Position numbers and translations under genes: made by a program. Source: Aridibaculum aurantiacum (GTDB lineage: Bacteria > Bacteroidota > Bacteroidia > Chitinophagales > Chitinophagaceae). From it: a stretch of DNA of 64,000 nucleotides. Location of the stretch: assembly GCF_017355875.1 (NCBI RefSeq), contig NZ_JAFEWC010000004.1, positions 76,989-140,988 of the forward strand. Direction: 5' to 3'. Below the pieces are notes generated by a model. It saw nothing but the letters and a program-made list of their open reading frames with translations. It was not told the origin of the DNA and did not search any database. Below, piece after piece: positions 8,399-17,404 of the stretch (its first letter is position 1; the number at the start of each line of letters is the position of its first letter).

Positions 8399-9348
8399 TT
8401 GCTGCTGTTTTAACCAACCCCGGATCCTTTGAATTAAAAACAACCGCTAAGCCTGCCATACAACCCAATGAAGTACTTGTACAGGTAGCTGGTTGTGGCA
8501 TCTGCGCATCCAGCCTTCCGTTATGGGAGGGAAGAGAATGGTTTCAATATCCTGTTGCTCCCGGCAGTCCCGGTCACGAAGGCTGGGGCCTGGTAGAAGC
8601 CATAGGCGACGAGGTGCGTACAGTAAAGACCGGTGATCATGTTGCCTTTCTTTCCGGTCATGCCTATGCAGAATATGATGTTACCAATGAGAATTCACTT
8701 GTAAAACTTCCAGCTTCCTTACAGGGCAAACCTTTTCCTGGTGAGCCTTTGGGATGTGCCATGAATATCTTTGAGCGCAGCGATATAAAAGCCGGTGACA
8801 CCGTTGCTGTTATTGGAATTGGTTTTCTTGGTGCGCTGCTTTGCCAGCTGGCAAAACATGCAGGCGCCAAAGTCATTGCTATTTCACGCCGGCAATATTC
8901 GTTGGATTATGCAAAACAATATGGAGCTGATGAGCTCATTCCTTTAACTGCCACTTGGGAGGTTTCTAACAAAATATCCGAACTAACTGGTGGTGCTTTT
9001 TGCGACCGCGTTATAGAGGCTACCGGCAAACAGGAAGCCATTGATGTAGCTACCGAAATAGTAAGCGAAGGTGGTCGCCTCATCATAGCTGGTTACCACC
9101 AGGATGGTCTGCGCCAGGTAAACATGCAAAAGTGGAACTGGAAGGGGATTGATGTGATCAACGCACATGAGCGTAAACCTGAACGCTACCTGCACGGTAT
9201 GCAACAGGCTGTTACCGCGGTAGAAAATGGCGTCATTCAACCTGGTGCACTTTACACAGATCTACTATCAATGGATCAACTGGCGGAGGGTTTCAAAAAA
9301 ACTTCTGCACGACCCGACGGTTTCATGAAAGCAATCATTACGCTGTAG
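8395..9348 (+). CDS. Zinc-type medium-chain dehydrogenase
   Basis: The 317-residue MDR protein has the N-terminal catalytic fold with GCGICASS, followed by GHEGWG, the usual zinc-ligand region, and a Rossmann motif GIGFLGALL near residue 141. The structural-zinc lobe of classical alcohol dehydrogenases appears to be missing, which fits the short length. It probably oxidises or reduces a sugar or polyol hydroxyl with NAD(P). Its ATG overlaps the stop of the fusion gene by 4 nt, so translation is likely coupled. A dehydrogenase followed by a Gfo/Idh oxidoreductase suggests a redox step on an activated sugar. Confidence 0.87.
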   Translation: MIAAVLTNPGSFELKTTAKPAIQPNEVLVQVAGCGICASSLPLWEGREWFQYPVAPGSPGHEGWGLVEAIGDEVRTVKTGDHVAFLSGHAYAEYDVTNENSLVKLPASLQGKPFPGEPLGCAMNIFERSDIKAGDTVAVIGIGFLGALLCQLAKHAGAKVIAISRRQYSLDYAKQYGADELIPLTATWEVSNKISELTGGAFCDRVIEATGKQEAIDVATEIVSEGGRLIIAGYHQDGLRQVNMQKWNWKGIDVINAHERKPERYLHGMQQAVTAVENGVIQPGALYTDLLSMDQLAEGFKKTSARPDGFMKAIITL

Positions 9349-9461
9349 AACCACGATTGCAGTAATTGGAAGGATTGCTAGGAAACGTGATGATTAGTTC
9401 ACACATCTTTCAATCCTAACACGGTTGTTGAGATCAGCTAATAATTCTTTACTCAGCATCC

Positions 9462-9480
9462 TTGCGTCGCACACTTGTAC
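9462..9480 (+). repeat. Dispersed 19-bp intergenic repeat, copy 1
   Basis: TTGCGTCGCACACTTGTAC occurs here, 42 nt before the oxidoreductase ATG, and again at 29087-29105. Both copies are intergenic and identical over 19 bp. Confidence 0.6.
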
Positions 9481-9522
9481 AGCATATCTTATATCAGCAG
9501 AAACAAACCTAAATCATCCTAC

Positions 9523-10584
9523 ATGTCGACTGCAACCTTATTTGAACCAAACATAACTGAAAGCGAAAATGTAGTTGCTTCAGTACCTGCAGCAACTGCC
9601 AAACCCAAACTAGCCTTTGTGGGCGTAGGCTGGATTGGCCGCAACCGCTTGCAAGCCGCTGTAGATAGTGGGCTTGCTGAAGTAACACTCATCTCCGATC
9701 CTTCTGAACAATGTTTGGAAGAAGCAGGCAAAATTGTTCCCGGCTGCAAGACAACACAATCTTTTGAAGAGATACTGGCTGATCCTGCAGTGGACGCTGT
9801 AGTTATAGCCACACCTAGTGCATTACACAAGCAGCAGGCAGTACAGGCGTTTGAACATAACAAAGCTGTTTTCTGCCAGAAGCCATTAGGCAGAGACGGC
9901 ACAGAAGTACACGCCGTAGTATGGGCCGCAACCAAAGCAAACAGATTATTAGGCGCCGATTTTTCGTACCGCTACACTGCAGCATGGCAAGCCATCCTGC
10001 CCATACTTCATTCCGGTGAACTAGGCAACATCTTCTCTGTTGATCTCACTTTTCATAATGCCTATGGCCCTGATAAGCCATGGTTCTACAATATGAATCA
10101 ATCAGGCGGTGGTTGTGTACTCGATCTTGGTATTCACCTGGTGGACCTGATGCTTGTAGGACTACAATTTCCTGCTGTAGATAAAGTAGACAGCAGGCTG
10201 TATGCTAAGGGTACACCTGTTAAAGGAAAAAATGAAGTAGAGGATTTTGCTGCTGTTACCATGGACCTTGCTAATGGCACGGTTGCTAAACTCAACTGTT
10301 CATGGAACCTGCAGGCAGGACAGGAAGCTGTGATAGAAGCAACCTTCTATGGCACCAATGGTGGCGTAACGATGCGCAACATCAATGGCTCATTTTACGA
10401 CTTTGAAGCCGCTCGTTTTTGGGGTACCAAAACAGAAGTTTTAGCCTCGCCCCCTGATGCATGGGGAGGAAGAGCCCTTGTAAAATGGATAGAACAACTT
10501 TCATCAAGCAATGCTTTTAATGAGCAGGCAAAAGAATATTTACAATCAGCAGAAATACTAGACAGGATATATGGAAGAAAATAA
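9523..10584 (+). CDS. Gfo/Idh/MocA family oxidoreductase
   Basis: The 353-residue product starts at the first ATG in the frame; the upstream extension would need a TTG at 9475 inside a dispersed repeat. About 24 variable residues precede the Rossmann motif GVGWIGRNR. The usual EKP block appears as CQKPLGR, with Gln replacing Glu, and is followed by the GGGCVLDLGIHLVDL block with the catalytic-region His. The family performs NAD(P)-dependent oxidation or reduction of sugars and NDP-sugars. It overlaps the next gene by 14 nt. The Glu-to-Gln change is worth noting but does not by itself imply inactivity. Confidence 0.87.
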   Translation: MSTATLFEPNITESENVVASVPAATAKPKLAFVGVGWIGRNRLQAAVDSGLAEVTLISDPSEQCLEEAGKIVPGCKTTQSFEEILADPAVDAVVIATPSALHKQQAVQAFEHNKAVFCQKPLGRDGTEVHAVVWAATKANRLLGADFSYRYTAAWQAILPILHSGELGNIFSVDLTFHNAYGPDKPWFYNMNQSGGGCVLDLGIHLVDLMLVGLQFPAVDKVDSRLYAKGTPVKGKNEVEDFAAVTMDLANGTVAKLNCSWNLQAGQEAVIEATFYGTNGGVTMRNINGSFYDFEAARFWGTKTEVLASPPDAWGGRALVKWIEQLSSSNAFNEQAKEYLQSAEILDRIYGRK

Positions 10585-11689
10585 ACCAATCAAGGTATTG
10601 ATGACCGCCGACACCGTTGGCGGCGTGTGGACGTACAGCATGGAATTATGTAAAGCCTTAGCTCCTCACAATGTGCAGGTAGCATTGGTAACCACAGGTG
10701 CGCGCCTGGCGCCATGGCAGTGGGATGAGGTGATTGCCTTGAGCAATGTAAAAGTGTATGAGACGGATTACCTGCTGGAATGGATGGAGAACCCGTGGCG
10801 CGATATAGACGAAAGCGGTGATTACCTGCTCCAGTTGGAAAACGATTTACAGCCTGATATCATTCACCTGAATTGTTATGCTTATGGATCTTTAGCATGG
10901 AAAGCGCCAGTTGTTATGGTAGCTCATTCCGATGTTTATTCATGGTTCATTTCAGTAAAAAATGATGATCCGCCAGCTGAGTGGAACGAATACTTCTTCA
11001 GGGTAAAAAGTGGATTAGAAAAAGCAACCCTGGTGGTAGCTCCATCCAGTGCTATGATGGATTTTGTTACCAATATCTACGCGCCTCAAACAAACAAGCA
11101 GGTCATCTACAATGCACGGCAGCCGCAGCTTTTTAGCAGGGCGCAAAAGCAAGAGACCATCTTTAGCATGGGTCGCATTTGGGATGAAGCTAAGAATGTA
11201 AAGCTGTTGGTACAGGCGGCAAAAAACATCAACTACCCGATAAAGATTGCTGGTGAAGCTGCTTTTGAACATAATGTAACGGATGTATACAACCCGCATG
11301 TAGAGTACCTGGGTAAGCTTAACAGCACCGATATTTCTAAAGCGCTTTCTACAGCATCTATATATGTTCTGCCGGCGAAGTATGAACCATTTGGTCTGTC
11401 TGCATTAGAAGCCGCTCTTTCTGGTTGTGCACTGGTGCTGGGAGATATTCCTTCACTGCGGGAAGTATGGCAGGACAATGCCGTATATGTGCCAACTGAT
11501 AATGAAGAAGCATTGGCTGATTGCATCAACAATCTTATGAGCAACAAAATGCTTTTAGAAGAATATGCTTCTAAAGCATTTGCACATGCGCAACAGTTCA
11601 CTCCTGCTGCTATGGCCCGGCAATATATGCAGGTTTACCAGCAACATATACAACTACATCAATCAACAGAAGCAAAAGCTGCATCATGA
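10571..11689 (+). CDS. GT4-type glycosyltransferase
   Basis: The 372-residue protein has the two-Rossmann GT-B pattern. The N-terminal domain opens with MTADTVGGVWTYSMELCKAL, a glycine-rich start common in GT4 enzymes. The C-terminal donor domain has SMGRIWDEAKN and the EX7E-like KYEPFGLSALEAALSGC near residue 275. It should transfer a sugar from a nucleotide donor to a growing glycan on the cytoplasmic face of the inner membrane. Both ends overlap neighbours, by 14 nt upstream and 4 nt downstream, so it is firmly inside the operon. Confidence 0.9.
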   Translation: MEENKPIKVLMTADTVGGVWTYSMELCKALAPHNVQVALVTTGARLAPWQWDEVIALSNVKVYETDYLLEWMENPWRDIDESGDYLLQLENDLQPDIIHLNCYAYGSLAWKAPVVMVAHSDVYSWFISVKNDDPPAEWNEYFFRVKSGLEKATLVVAPSSAMMDFVTNIYAPQTNKQVIYNARQPQLFSRAQKQETIFSMGRIWDEAKNVKLLVQAAKNINYPIKIAGEAAFEHNVTDVYNPHVEYLGKLNSTDISKALSTASIYVLPAKYEPFGLSALEAALSGCALVLGDIPSLREVWQDNAVYVPTDNEEALADCINNLMSNKMLLEEYASKAFAHAQQFTPAAMARQYMQVYQQHIQLHQSTEAKAAS

Positions 11690-12801
11690 ACATAGTAATG
11701 TTTTACCACTCGCTACTAAGCGATTGGAACCATGGTAATGCACACTTCCTGCGTGGAGTGGCAACAGAACTAGTAGAAAGAGGCAACGATGTAAAGATCT
11801 ACGAGCCAAAGAATGGCTGGAGCCTTGCCAATTTGGTCAACGATTATTGTGAAGAGGTGATACAGGAGTTTCATCAACACTACCCGCTCATAAATAGTAT
11901 AGCCTACGATCCTGCTACCATCAACCTTGATGAAGTACTTGGTGATGCTGATCTTGTGATTGTTCACGAGTGGAGTGATCATGCGCTGGTGAAATCAATA
12001 GGTGAGGCAAAACAGAAGCACAACTTCAAGCTGCTCTTCCACGATACACACCATCGTGCTGTATCCGAAAGAGAAAGTATGAAAGCATATGATCTTACCC
12101 ATTTTGATGGCGTACTCGCTTATGGTGAAGTAATACGCAAAATCTACCTGGAGCAGGGCTGGACAAAGAAGGCATGGACATGGCACGAAGCTGCTGATAC
12201 CAATGTTTTTAAACCCTTGGCCTCTGATGGTTACGAAGGTGATTTTGTATGGATAGGCAACTGGGGCGATGATGAACGCACCAAGGAGCTGCATGAATTT
12301 ATTATTGAGCCAATAAAAGAGCTGAAGCTAAAGGCTAAGATATATGGCGTTCGCTATCCTGATCATGCACTGCAGGCACTTGCCGATGCAGGCATTGAGT
12401 ATGGTGGCTGGCTGCCCAATTTTAAAGCACCAGAGGTATTTTCTAAATATCGTTTTACTGCGCATGTACCGCGGAGGCCTTATGTAGAGTCTCTGCCGGG
12501 CATTCCTACCATCCGCCCGTTTGAAGCTATGGCTTGTGGTATACCTATGATCTCTGCTCCGTGGAATGATGTAGAAAACCTCTTCACGCCTGGTGTTGAT
12601 TTTCTTACTGCTACCAACAAAGCGGAAATGATCAGTCACATAAAAAGTATTTTGTCAGACGATGCACAGGTAGAGGAGCTGACAAGCCATGCTTTACAAA
12701 CTATACAGAAACGCCATACCTGCGCTCATCGTGTAGATGAACTGTATGCAATATGCGAAGAGCTAAACGTGAACAATATTTCAACACTTACAACTGCATA
12801 A
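11686..12801 (+). CDS. CgeB-like glycosyltransferase, paralogue 1
   Basis: The 371-residue protein resembles CgeB/COG4641 glycosyltransferases of GT-B fold. It opens with MNIVMFYHSLLSDWNHGNAHFLRG and ends with the donor-domain block RPFEAMACGIPMISAPW near residue 275. It has no signal peptide or membrane segment. Its mid-region (FHDTHHRAVSE) differs from the two following paralogues, so it is the most divergent of the three. It overlaps the previous gene (ATGA) and lies 3 nt before the next. Acceptor and donor are unknown. Confidence 0.85.
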   Translation: MNIVMFYHSLLSDWNHGNAHFLRGVATELVERGNDVKIYEPKNGWSLANLVNDYCEEVIQEFHQHYPLINSIAYDPATINLDEVLGDADLVIVHEWSDHALVKSIGEAKQKHNFKLLFHDTHHRAVSERESMKAYDLTHFDGVLAYGEVIRKIYLEQGWTKKAWTWHEAADTNVFKPLASDGYEGDFVWIGNWGDDERTKELHEFIIEPIKELKLKAKIYGVRYPDHALQALADAGIEYGGWLPNFKAPEVFSKYRFTAHVPRRPYVESLPGIPTIRPFEAMACGIPMISAPWNDVENLFTPGVDFLTATNKAEMISHIKSILSDDAQVEELTSHALQTIQKRHTCAHRVDELYAICEELNVNNISTLTTA

Positions 12802-12804
12802 CCT

Positions 12805-13887
12805 ATGAAATTTGCATTCTTCGGATCGAGCCTTGTATCAGCTTATTGGAATGGTGCAGCCACTTATTACCGCGGCATCATCAGGGCCATGAATGAAAGA
12901 GGCCACAGCATTACCTTCTACGAACCTGATGCTTACGATCGTCAAAAAAACCGCGACATAGACGATCCATCATGGGCAACTATAAAGGTGTACCAGCCGC
13001 AGGAGGAAGAAGTATACAAGGCGCTGGAAGATGCAATGCATGCAGATGTTATTATCAAAACAAGTGGTGTAGGTGTAAATGATGAGCTGTTGGAGAAAGA
13101 AGTAGCTGCACTTCGATTAAAGAATAAGATCGTCATCTTCTGGGATGTGGATGCACCTGCTACACTGGATCGTGTGATGTACAATGACAATGACTACTTC
13201 GCAGAACTGATACCGCAGTACGATATGATACTTACCTATGGTGGAGGCGATCCTGTAGTGAATGCATACAAGTCATTAGGTGCAAAAAATTGCTTTCCTA
13301 TTTATAACGCACTAGATCCATCTACGCATCACCCGGTTGATAAAGAAGAGCGTTTTGCTGGTGACCTGGCTTTTCTTGGAAATCGTTTACCTGATAGAGA
13401 AAAACGTGTAGAAGATTTCTTTTTACAAGTGGCAGAACAACTGCCATCGCAACGTTTTATTTTAGGCGGAAATGGCTGGCACGACAAGCCGATGTCATCC
13501 AACATCAACTACATAGGTCATGTGTATACCAAAGATCACAATGCGCTGAATTGCTCACCAAAAGCTGTATTGAACATTAGCCGCGATAGTATGGCGAAAT
13601 ACGGTTTCTCTCCAGCCACACGTGTGTTTGAAGCAGCGGGAGCCGGCGCATGTATCATTACTGATTATTGGATAGGTATTGATTTCTTTTTTGAACCAGG
13701 AAAAGAAATACTGGTGGCAACTAGTGGTGATGATGTGCGTGATATCATTTCTCATTTAACTGAAGAAAAAGCAAAGGAGATAGGACAGGCGGCACTCAAG
13801 AAGGTACTGGAAAAGCATACCTACACACACCGTGCAGAGGAGCTGGATAAGATCTTTGCAAGAGAATTCACAACTGCAGGAGTGTAG
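12805..13887 (+). CDS. CgeB-like glycosyltransferase, paralogue 2
   Basis: The 360-residue protein shares the family start (SSLVSAYWNGAATYYRG) and the C-terminal block TRVFEAAGAGACIITDYW. A central DVDAPATLDRV and LIPQYDMILTYGGG pairs closely with paralogue 3 (DIDTPVTLAKL and LIPQYNIYLSFTGG), so these two likely arose by duplication. In other GT-B families the Glu of the FEA block contacts the nucleotide sugar. It is a cytoplasmic glycan-assembly enzyme by context. The gap after it (114 nt) is the largest within the glycosyltransferase run. Confidence 0.85.
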   Translation: MKFAFFGSSLVSAYWNGAATYYRGIIRAMNERGHSITFYEPDAYDRQKNRDIDDPSWATIKVYQPQEEEVYKALEDAMHADVIIKTSGVGVNDELLEKEVAALRLKNKIVIFWDVDAPATLDRVMYNDNDYFAELIPQYDMILTYGGGDPVVNAYKSLGAKNCFPIYNALDPSTHHPVDKEERFAGDLAFLGNRLPDREKRVEDFFLQVAEQLPSQRFILGGNGWHDKPMSSNINYIGHVYTKDHNALNCSPKAVLNISRDSMAKYGFSPATRVFEAAGAGACIITDYWIGIDFFFEPGKEILVATSGDDVRDIISHLTEEKAKEIGQAALKKVLEKHTYTHRAEELDKIFAREFTTAGV

Positions 13888-14001
13888 GTGGGAATCATCA
13901 AACCCCAAAGGTCACGAAAGAGCATAAAGTTTTTTTGATGACTTTGAATGTTGACATGAAATCGGCTTTTTTATTTTTCATTTTTCATTTTTCATTTTAT
14001 A

Positions 14002-15108
14002 ATGAACATCGTAATACTTGGGCTATCCATAACTTCTTCCTGGGGAAATGGCCATGCTACCACCTTTCGTGGTCTTGTAAGAGAACTACATAAAAAAGGT
14101 CATGACGTTACTTTTCTTGAACGTGATATGCCTTGGTATGCCTCTAACAGGGATATGCCCAATCCGCCATTTGGTAAAACCATTTTATACAATAGCCTTG
14201 ATGAAATAAAGGTGAAGTATGAAACAGCGGTACAGCAGGCGGATCTTGTTATTGTGGGATCGTATGTACCCGAAGGAGTACAGGTAGGACAATGGGTAGT
14301 AGATACTGCAGAAGGTGTAACTGCATTCTATGATATTGATACGCCGGTTACGCTGGCCAAGCTTGAAAAAGGAGATTACGAATACCTGCACCCGGACCTC
14401 ATTCCGCAGTACAATATCTACCTGTCATTTACCGGCGGACCTACACTAACCAAATTAGAAGAAGTGTATGGCTCACCTATGGCGCGGCCTTTCTACTGTT
14501 CATTTGATCCTGAATTGTATTATCCTGAAGAGCAGGAAATGCAGTGGGACCTTGGTTACCTTGGCACCTATAGCGATGACCGCCAACCTCCTCTGGACAA
14601 GCTGATGACGGATGCTGCCAGGTGTTTAACTGATCAACGTTTTGTAGTTGCAGGACCGCAATATCCTTCCACCATTGATTGGCCACAAAACGTAGAACGC
14701 ATAGAGCACCTGCCACCAGCAGCGCATCGCAAGTTTTACAATAGCCAGCGGTTTACCATGAACATCACACGAGCTGATATGATCAAAGCAGGTTATTCAC
14801 CAAGTGTTCGTTTGTTTGAAGCTGCAGCTTGTGGTACGCCTATCATCAGCGATGTATGGGATGGAATAGAAACCATTTTTGAAGCTGGCACTGAAATTTT
14901 GTTAGCATCTTCGGCAGCAGATACCATAAAGTACTTAACAGAGATTAGTGATGAACAACGTAAGGCAATTGGTGAGAATGCACGAAGAAAAGTACTTCAA
15001 CTGCATACTGCTGAACACAGGGCAACTGAATTAGAAATCTATTACAAAGAAGCAATATGCCAACAGCAGGTACAGCCGTCTCAACAGAGAAACTTAGAAG
15101 CAAAGTAG
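14002..15108 (+). CDS. CgeB-like glycosyltransferase, paralogue 3
   Basis: The 368-residue protein has the same plan: GLSITSSWGNGHATTFRG at the N terminus, the DIDTP block near residue 113, and SVRLFEAAACGTPIISDVW near residue 270. It is closest to paralogue 2. The upstream gap carries three TTTTTCAT units directly before the ATG and no evident Shine-Dalgarno sequence. Its 3' end overlaps the methyltransferase gene by 52 nt in another frame. Three consecutive related transferases suggest consecutive or alternative sugar additions to one acceptor. Confidence 0.86.
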   Translation: MNIVILGLSITSSWGNGHATTFRGLVRELHKKGHDVTFLERDMPWYASNRDMPNPPFGKTILYNSLDEIKVKYETAVQQADLVIVGSYVPEGVQVGQWVVDTAEGVTAFYDIDTPVTLAKLEKGDYEYLHPDLIPQYNIYLSFTGGPTLTKLEEVYGSPMARPFYCSFDPELYYPEEQEMQWDLGYLGTYSDDRQPPLDKLMTDAARCLTDQRFVVAGPQYPSTIDWPQNVERIEHLPPAAHRKFYNSQRFTMNITRADMIKAGYSPSVRLFEAAACGTPIISDVWDGIETIFEAGTEILLASSAADTIKYLTEISDEQRKAIGENARRKVLQLHTAEHRATELEIYYKEAICQQQVQPSQQRNLEAK

Positions 15109-15884
15109 AATCATTAAAGCCTTGGTTTCATAATCTTCATTTACCTGGTGGCATACAAACTGCACCGGGTCATTACTTCGGCGACTTCCCAAAATTTAAG
15201 TGGGACCAGGTAAAGGACAGCATTCCTCAAAACCTGGACGGCATGACTGCTTTGGACATTGGTTGTAATGCTGGTTTCTATTCATTTGAATTGGCTAAAA
15301 GAGGTGCAACTGTTCTTGGTATTGATCTCGATCCGCATTATTTAAAGCAGGCAAAATGGGCCGCTAAAACATTAGGATTAGAAGACAAAGTAAAGTTCAG
15401 GCAAATGCAGGTGTATGATCTTGCAAAGCTGAAAAGGAGCTTCGATATCATAATCTTTATGGGTGTGTTCTATCACCTTCGCTACCCAATGCTGGCGCTT
15501 GATATAGTGGCTCAAAAGGTAAAGAAGATGATGGTGTTTCAAACGCTTACCATGCCTGGCGATGATATTGTTTATGAAGAGAACATAGAAGTAACGCAAC
15601 GTAACAAAATGCTGAAACAAGGATGGCCGAAAATGGCATTTATTGAAAGCAAATTTGCCGGTGATGTTACTAACTGGTTTACACCTAACCATGCATGTAT
15701 ACTGGCTATGCTACGCACCTGTGGCATGAAGGTAACTTCTATGCCTGGTCATGAAATATACATTGCGCAACCAGACGATGCTTTTACCAATGTTGCCAAA
15801 ACATGGAACCACTCAGAATACCTCTCGGCCATTGGACAGGATTACACAGAGCTTTTAGATGTTAAAGTGAAAAGAAAGGAATAA
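15057..15884 (+). CDS. SAM-dependent methyltransferase of a glycan locus (TIGR04290-like)
   Basis: The 275-residue class I methyltransferase has the SAM motif ALDIGCNAGFYS near residue 66, GIDLDPHYLKQA, and IIFMGVFYHLRYP. The N-terminal stretch PWFHNLHLPGGIQTAPGH resembles the Rta_06860/TIGR04290 group and, more distantly, CmoB-type enzymes. It probably methylates a sugar or the glycan end rather than tRNA, judging by its neighbours. The 52-nt overlap with the glycosyltransferase frame indicates tight coupling. The family assignment is from memory and should be checked by profile search. Confidence 0.82.
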   Translation: MPTAGTAVSTEKLRSKVESLKPWFHNLHLPGGIQTAPGHYFGDFPKFKWDQVKDSIPQNLDGMTALDIGCNAGFYSFELAKRGATVLGIDLDPHYLKQAKWAAKTLGLEDKVKFRQMQVYDLAKLKRSFDIIIFMGVFYHLRYPMLALDIVAQKVKKMMVFQTLTMPGDDIVYEENIEVTQRNKMLKQGWPKMAFIESKFAGDVTNWFTPNHACILAMLRTCGMKVTSMPGHEIYIAQPDDAFTNVAKTWNHSEYLSAIGQDYTELLDVKVKRKE

Positions 15885-15915
15885 CCCTTGGTTAGGTTTT
15901 TGCCAACAGCTTCCA

Positions 15916-16485
15916 ATGAAGTTGTTGGTTTCTATATTCCTGTTATTCTTACTCTCTTGCAACCAGCAAGAAGAGCCACGAATAGCTATCACAGATACAT
16001 TTGACACCACTCCGTCAGAAGATACCATCAAGGAAGATCTGTATATACCTGACGAGAAGACAATCAGGACAGGAAATACCACTCCCGCCGAAGTAGTTGA
16101 GTTTGCCAAAACACTGATTGGAACACCTTATCAGTATGCATCTAACGATCCGGCTAAAGGTTTTGATTGTTCTGGTTTCATACACTATGTTTTCAGCCAT
16201 TTTCATATACAGGTACCACGTTCTTCAGTTGGTTTTACCAATGTAGAATACGAAGTGCCGCTGGCGGATGCAAAGCCAGGTGATCTCATCCTTTTCACCG
16301 GCACGGACTCTTCAGTGCACGAAGTAGGACATATGGGATTGATCACTTCGGGTGGTACAGAAAAGGCATTTATCCATTCTACTTCAGGCAAAGCGCACGG
16401 TGTTACCATCACTCCGCTGAATGATTATTACATGAGCAGGTTTGTGAAAGTTATCCGCATTTTTAAGCAGAACGATTCGCTGTAG
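15916..16485 (+). CDS. NlpC/P60 family lipoprotein peptidase
   Basis: The 189-residue product has a lipoprotein signal (LFLLFLLSC) and an NlpC/P60 domain with catalytic Cys in GFDCSGFIHYVF near residue 80 and catalytic His in VGHMGLIT near residue 137. Such enzymes cleave peptide bonds in peptidoglycan stem peptides in the periplasm. It follows the methyltransferase by 31 nt and may be the last gene of the glycan operon, perhaps helping insertion or anchoring of the product, but that link is only positional. Confidence 0.9.
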   Translation: MKLLVSIFLLFLLSCNQQEEPRIAITDTFDTTPSEDTIKEDLYIPDEKTIRTGNTTPAEVVEFAKTLIGTPYQYASNDPAKGFDCSGFIHYVFSHFHIQVPRSSVGFTNVEYEVPLADAKPGDLILFTGTDSSVHEVGHMGLITSGGTEKAFIHSTSGKAHGVTITPLNDYYMSRFVKVIRIFKQNDSL

Positions 16486-16778
16486 AATTGCACTTACGTG
16501 ATAGTGAAAAACTATTGCTTCCAAACCTACTTTTCCACATTACAATAGAAGTATAACCAGCGTTGGTTGCAATAGAAATTTTTATACAACCTAATCCTGT
16601 AGCGGGTTTAGAAGAAAATCAAGCAGTTATAGATGAGCTCTCTTTAAGTTAGCTTATTCAGCAGATTTTTTTTAATATTTCTTTGCACAATGTGCATTAT
16701 TAATGTTTGTTTTTTATGCAACACATCCCCTAAATTGGATGTCTTAAGAGTATATAGAACTGACACAATTCTTTGCAT

Positions 16779-17273
16779 ATGGAAATAGATTTTTACATTG
16801 ACCATCTTTCTACTACCGACGTCAACCATTGGTATTCTGAAGAGTTTATAGTGAGTAGCCTTGTTCGATTTTTGAAGGAGAATGGATACAAAATTCATAA
16901 GGACAAAGCAGTAGACAGAAGCGAAAAAGTGGTGATTGCTTCTAAGTATTTTACCAAAGAAGTGATAGAGATAAAGGGTTTTCCTGCTAAAGCGGTACAA
17001 ACAGGTTCATCACAAAAATCTACCAATTCAACTGCACAGGCAAAACACTGGTTTAGCGATGCATTGTTCAGCTCGTTTGTAAACTTTGGCAAATACTACT
17101 CTAATGAAAATGCTGAGATAGCGATGGCGTTGCCAAATGCTGAAAGATATAGAGCAATCATTGAGAAAGTACAGGATTACTTCACCATCAACAATCTTCA
17201 CTTTAAGATCTACCTCGTAAACGAGGATGGCCAGGTAGAAGTATCTAACCTAAACGAAAACATGCGTAAATAG
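16779..17273 (+). CDS. Hypothetical protein, possibly PD-(D/E)XK nuclease fold
   Basis: The 164-residue product starts at ATG 16779; a TTG two codons earlier is less likely. It has the layout of a small restriction-endonuclease-like protein: an N-terminal helix with a Glu (SEEFIVSSLVRFLKENGY), then a strand pair ending EVIEIKGFP with the E-x-K doublet near residue 68, then QAKHWFSDALFSSF. Many poorly described Mrr-like proteins look like this. I do not see an unmistakable catalytic Asp. It stands alone, with a 293-nt upstream gap and its own terminator. Confidence 0.6.
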   Translation: MEIDFYIDHLSTTDVNHWYSEEFIVSSLVRFLKENGYKIHKDKAVDRSEKVVIASKYFTKEVIEIKGFPAKAVQTGSSQKSTNSTAQAKHWFSDALFSSFVNFGKYYSNENAEIAMALPNAERYRAIIEKVQDYFTINNLHFKIYLVNEDGQVEVSNLNENMRK

Positions 17274-17291
17274 GCAATATTTAGAATGTGT

Positions 17292-17326
17292 AAAAAGCCT
17301 TTATGCTCTTGCATTAGGGCTTTTTT
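17292..17326 (+). terminator. Terminator after the nuclease-like gene
   Basis: AAAAAGCC (17292-17299) pairs with GGCTTTTT (17318-17325), followed by T-rich sequence, 19 nt past the stop codon. Confidence 0.65.
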
Positions 17327-17404
17327 ATTTTCAGCATATTCACATTCCTCTCTGAATGATTGGCTGGCATTATTTTGAAGTAGTTTCAACAATCATTTTA
17401 GCTT

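Noticed and set aside
9475-9522. Upstream start of the Gfo/Idh oxidoreductase
   Set aside because: It needs a TTG codon lying inside a dispersed intergenic repeat; the first ATG is at 9523.
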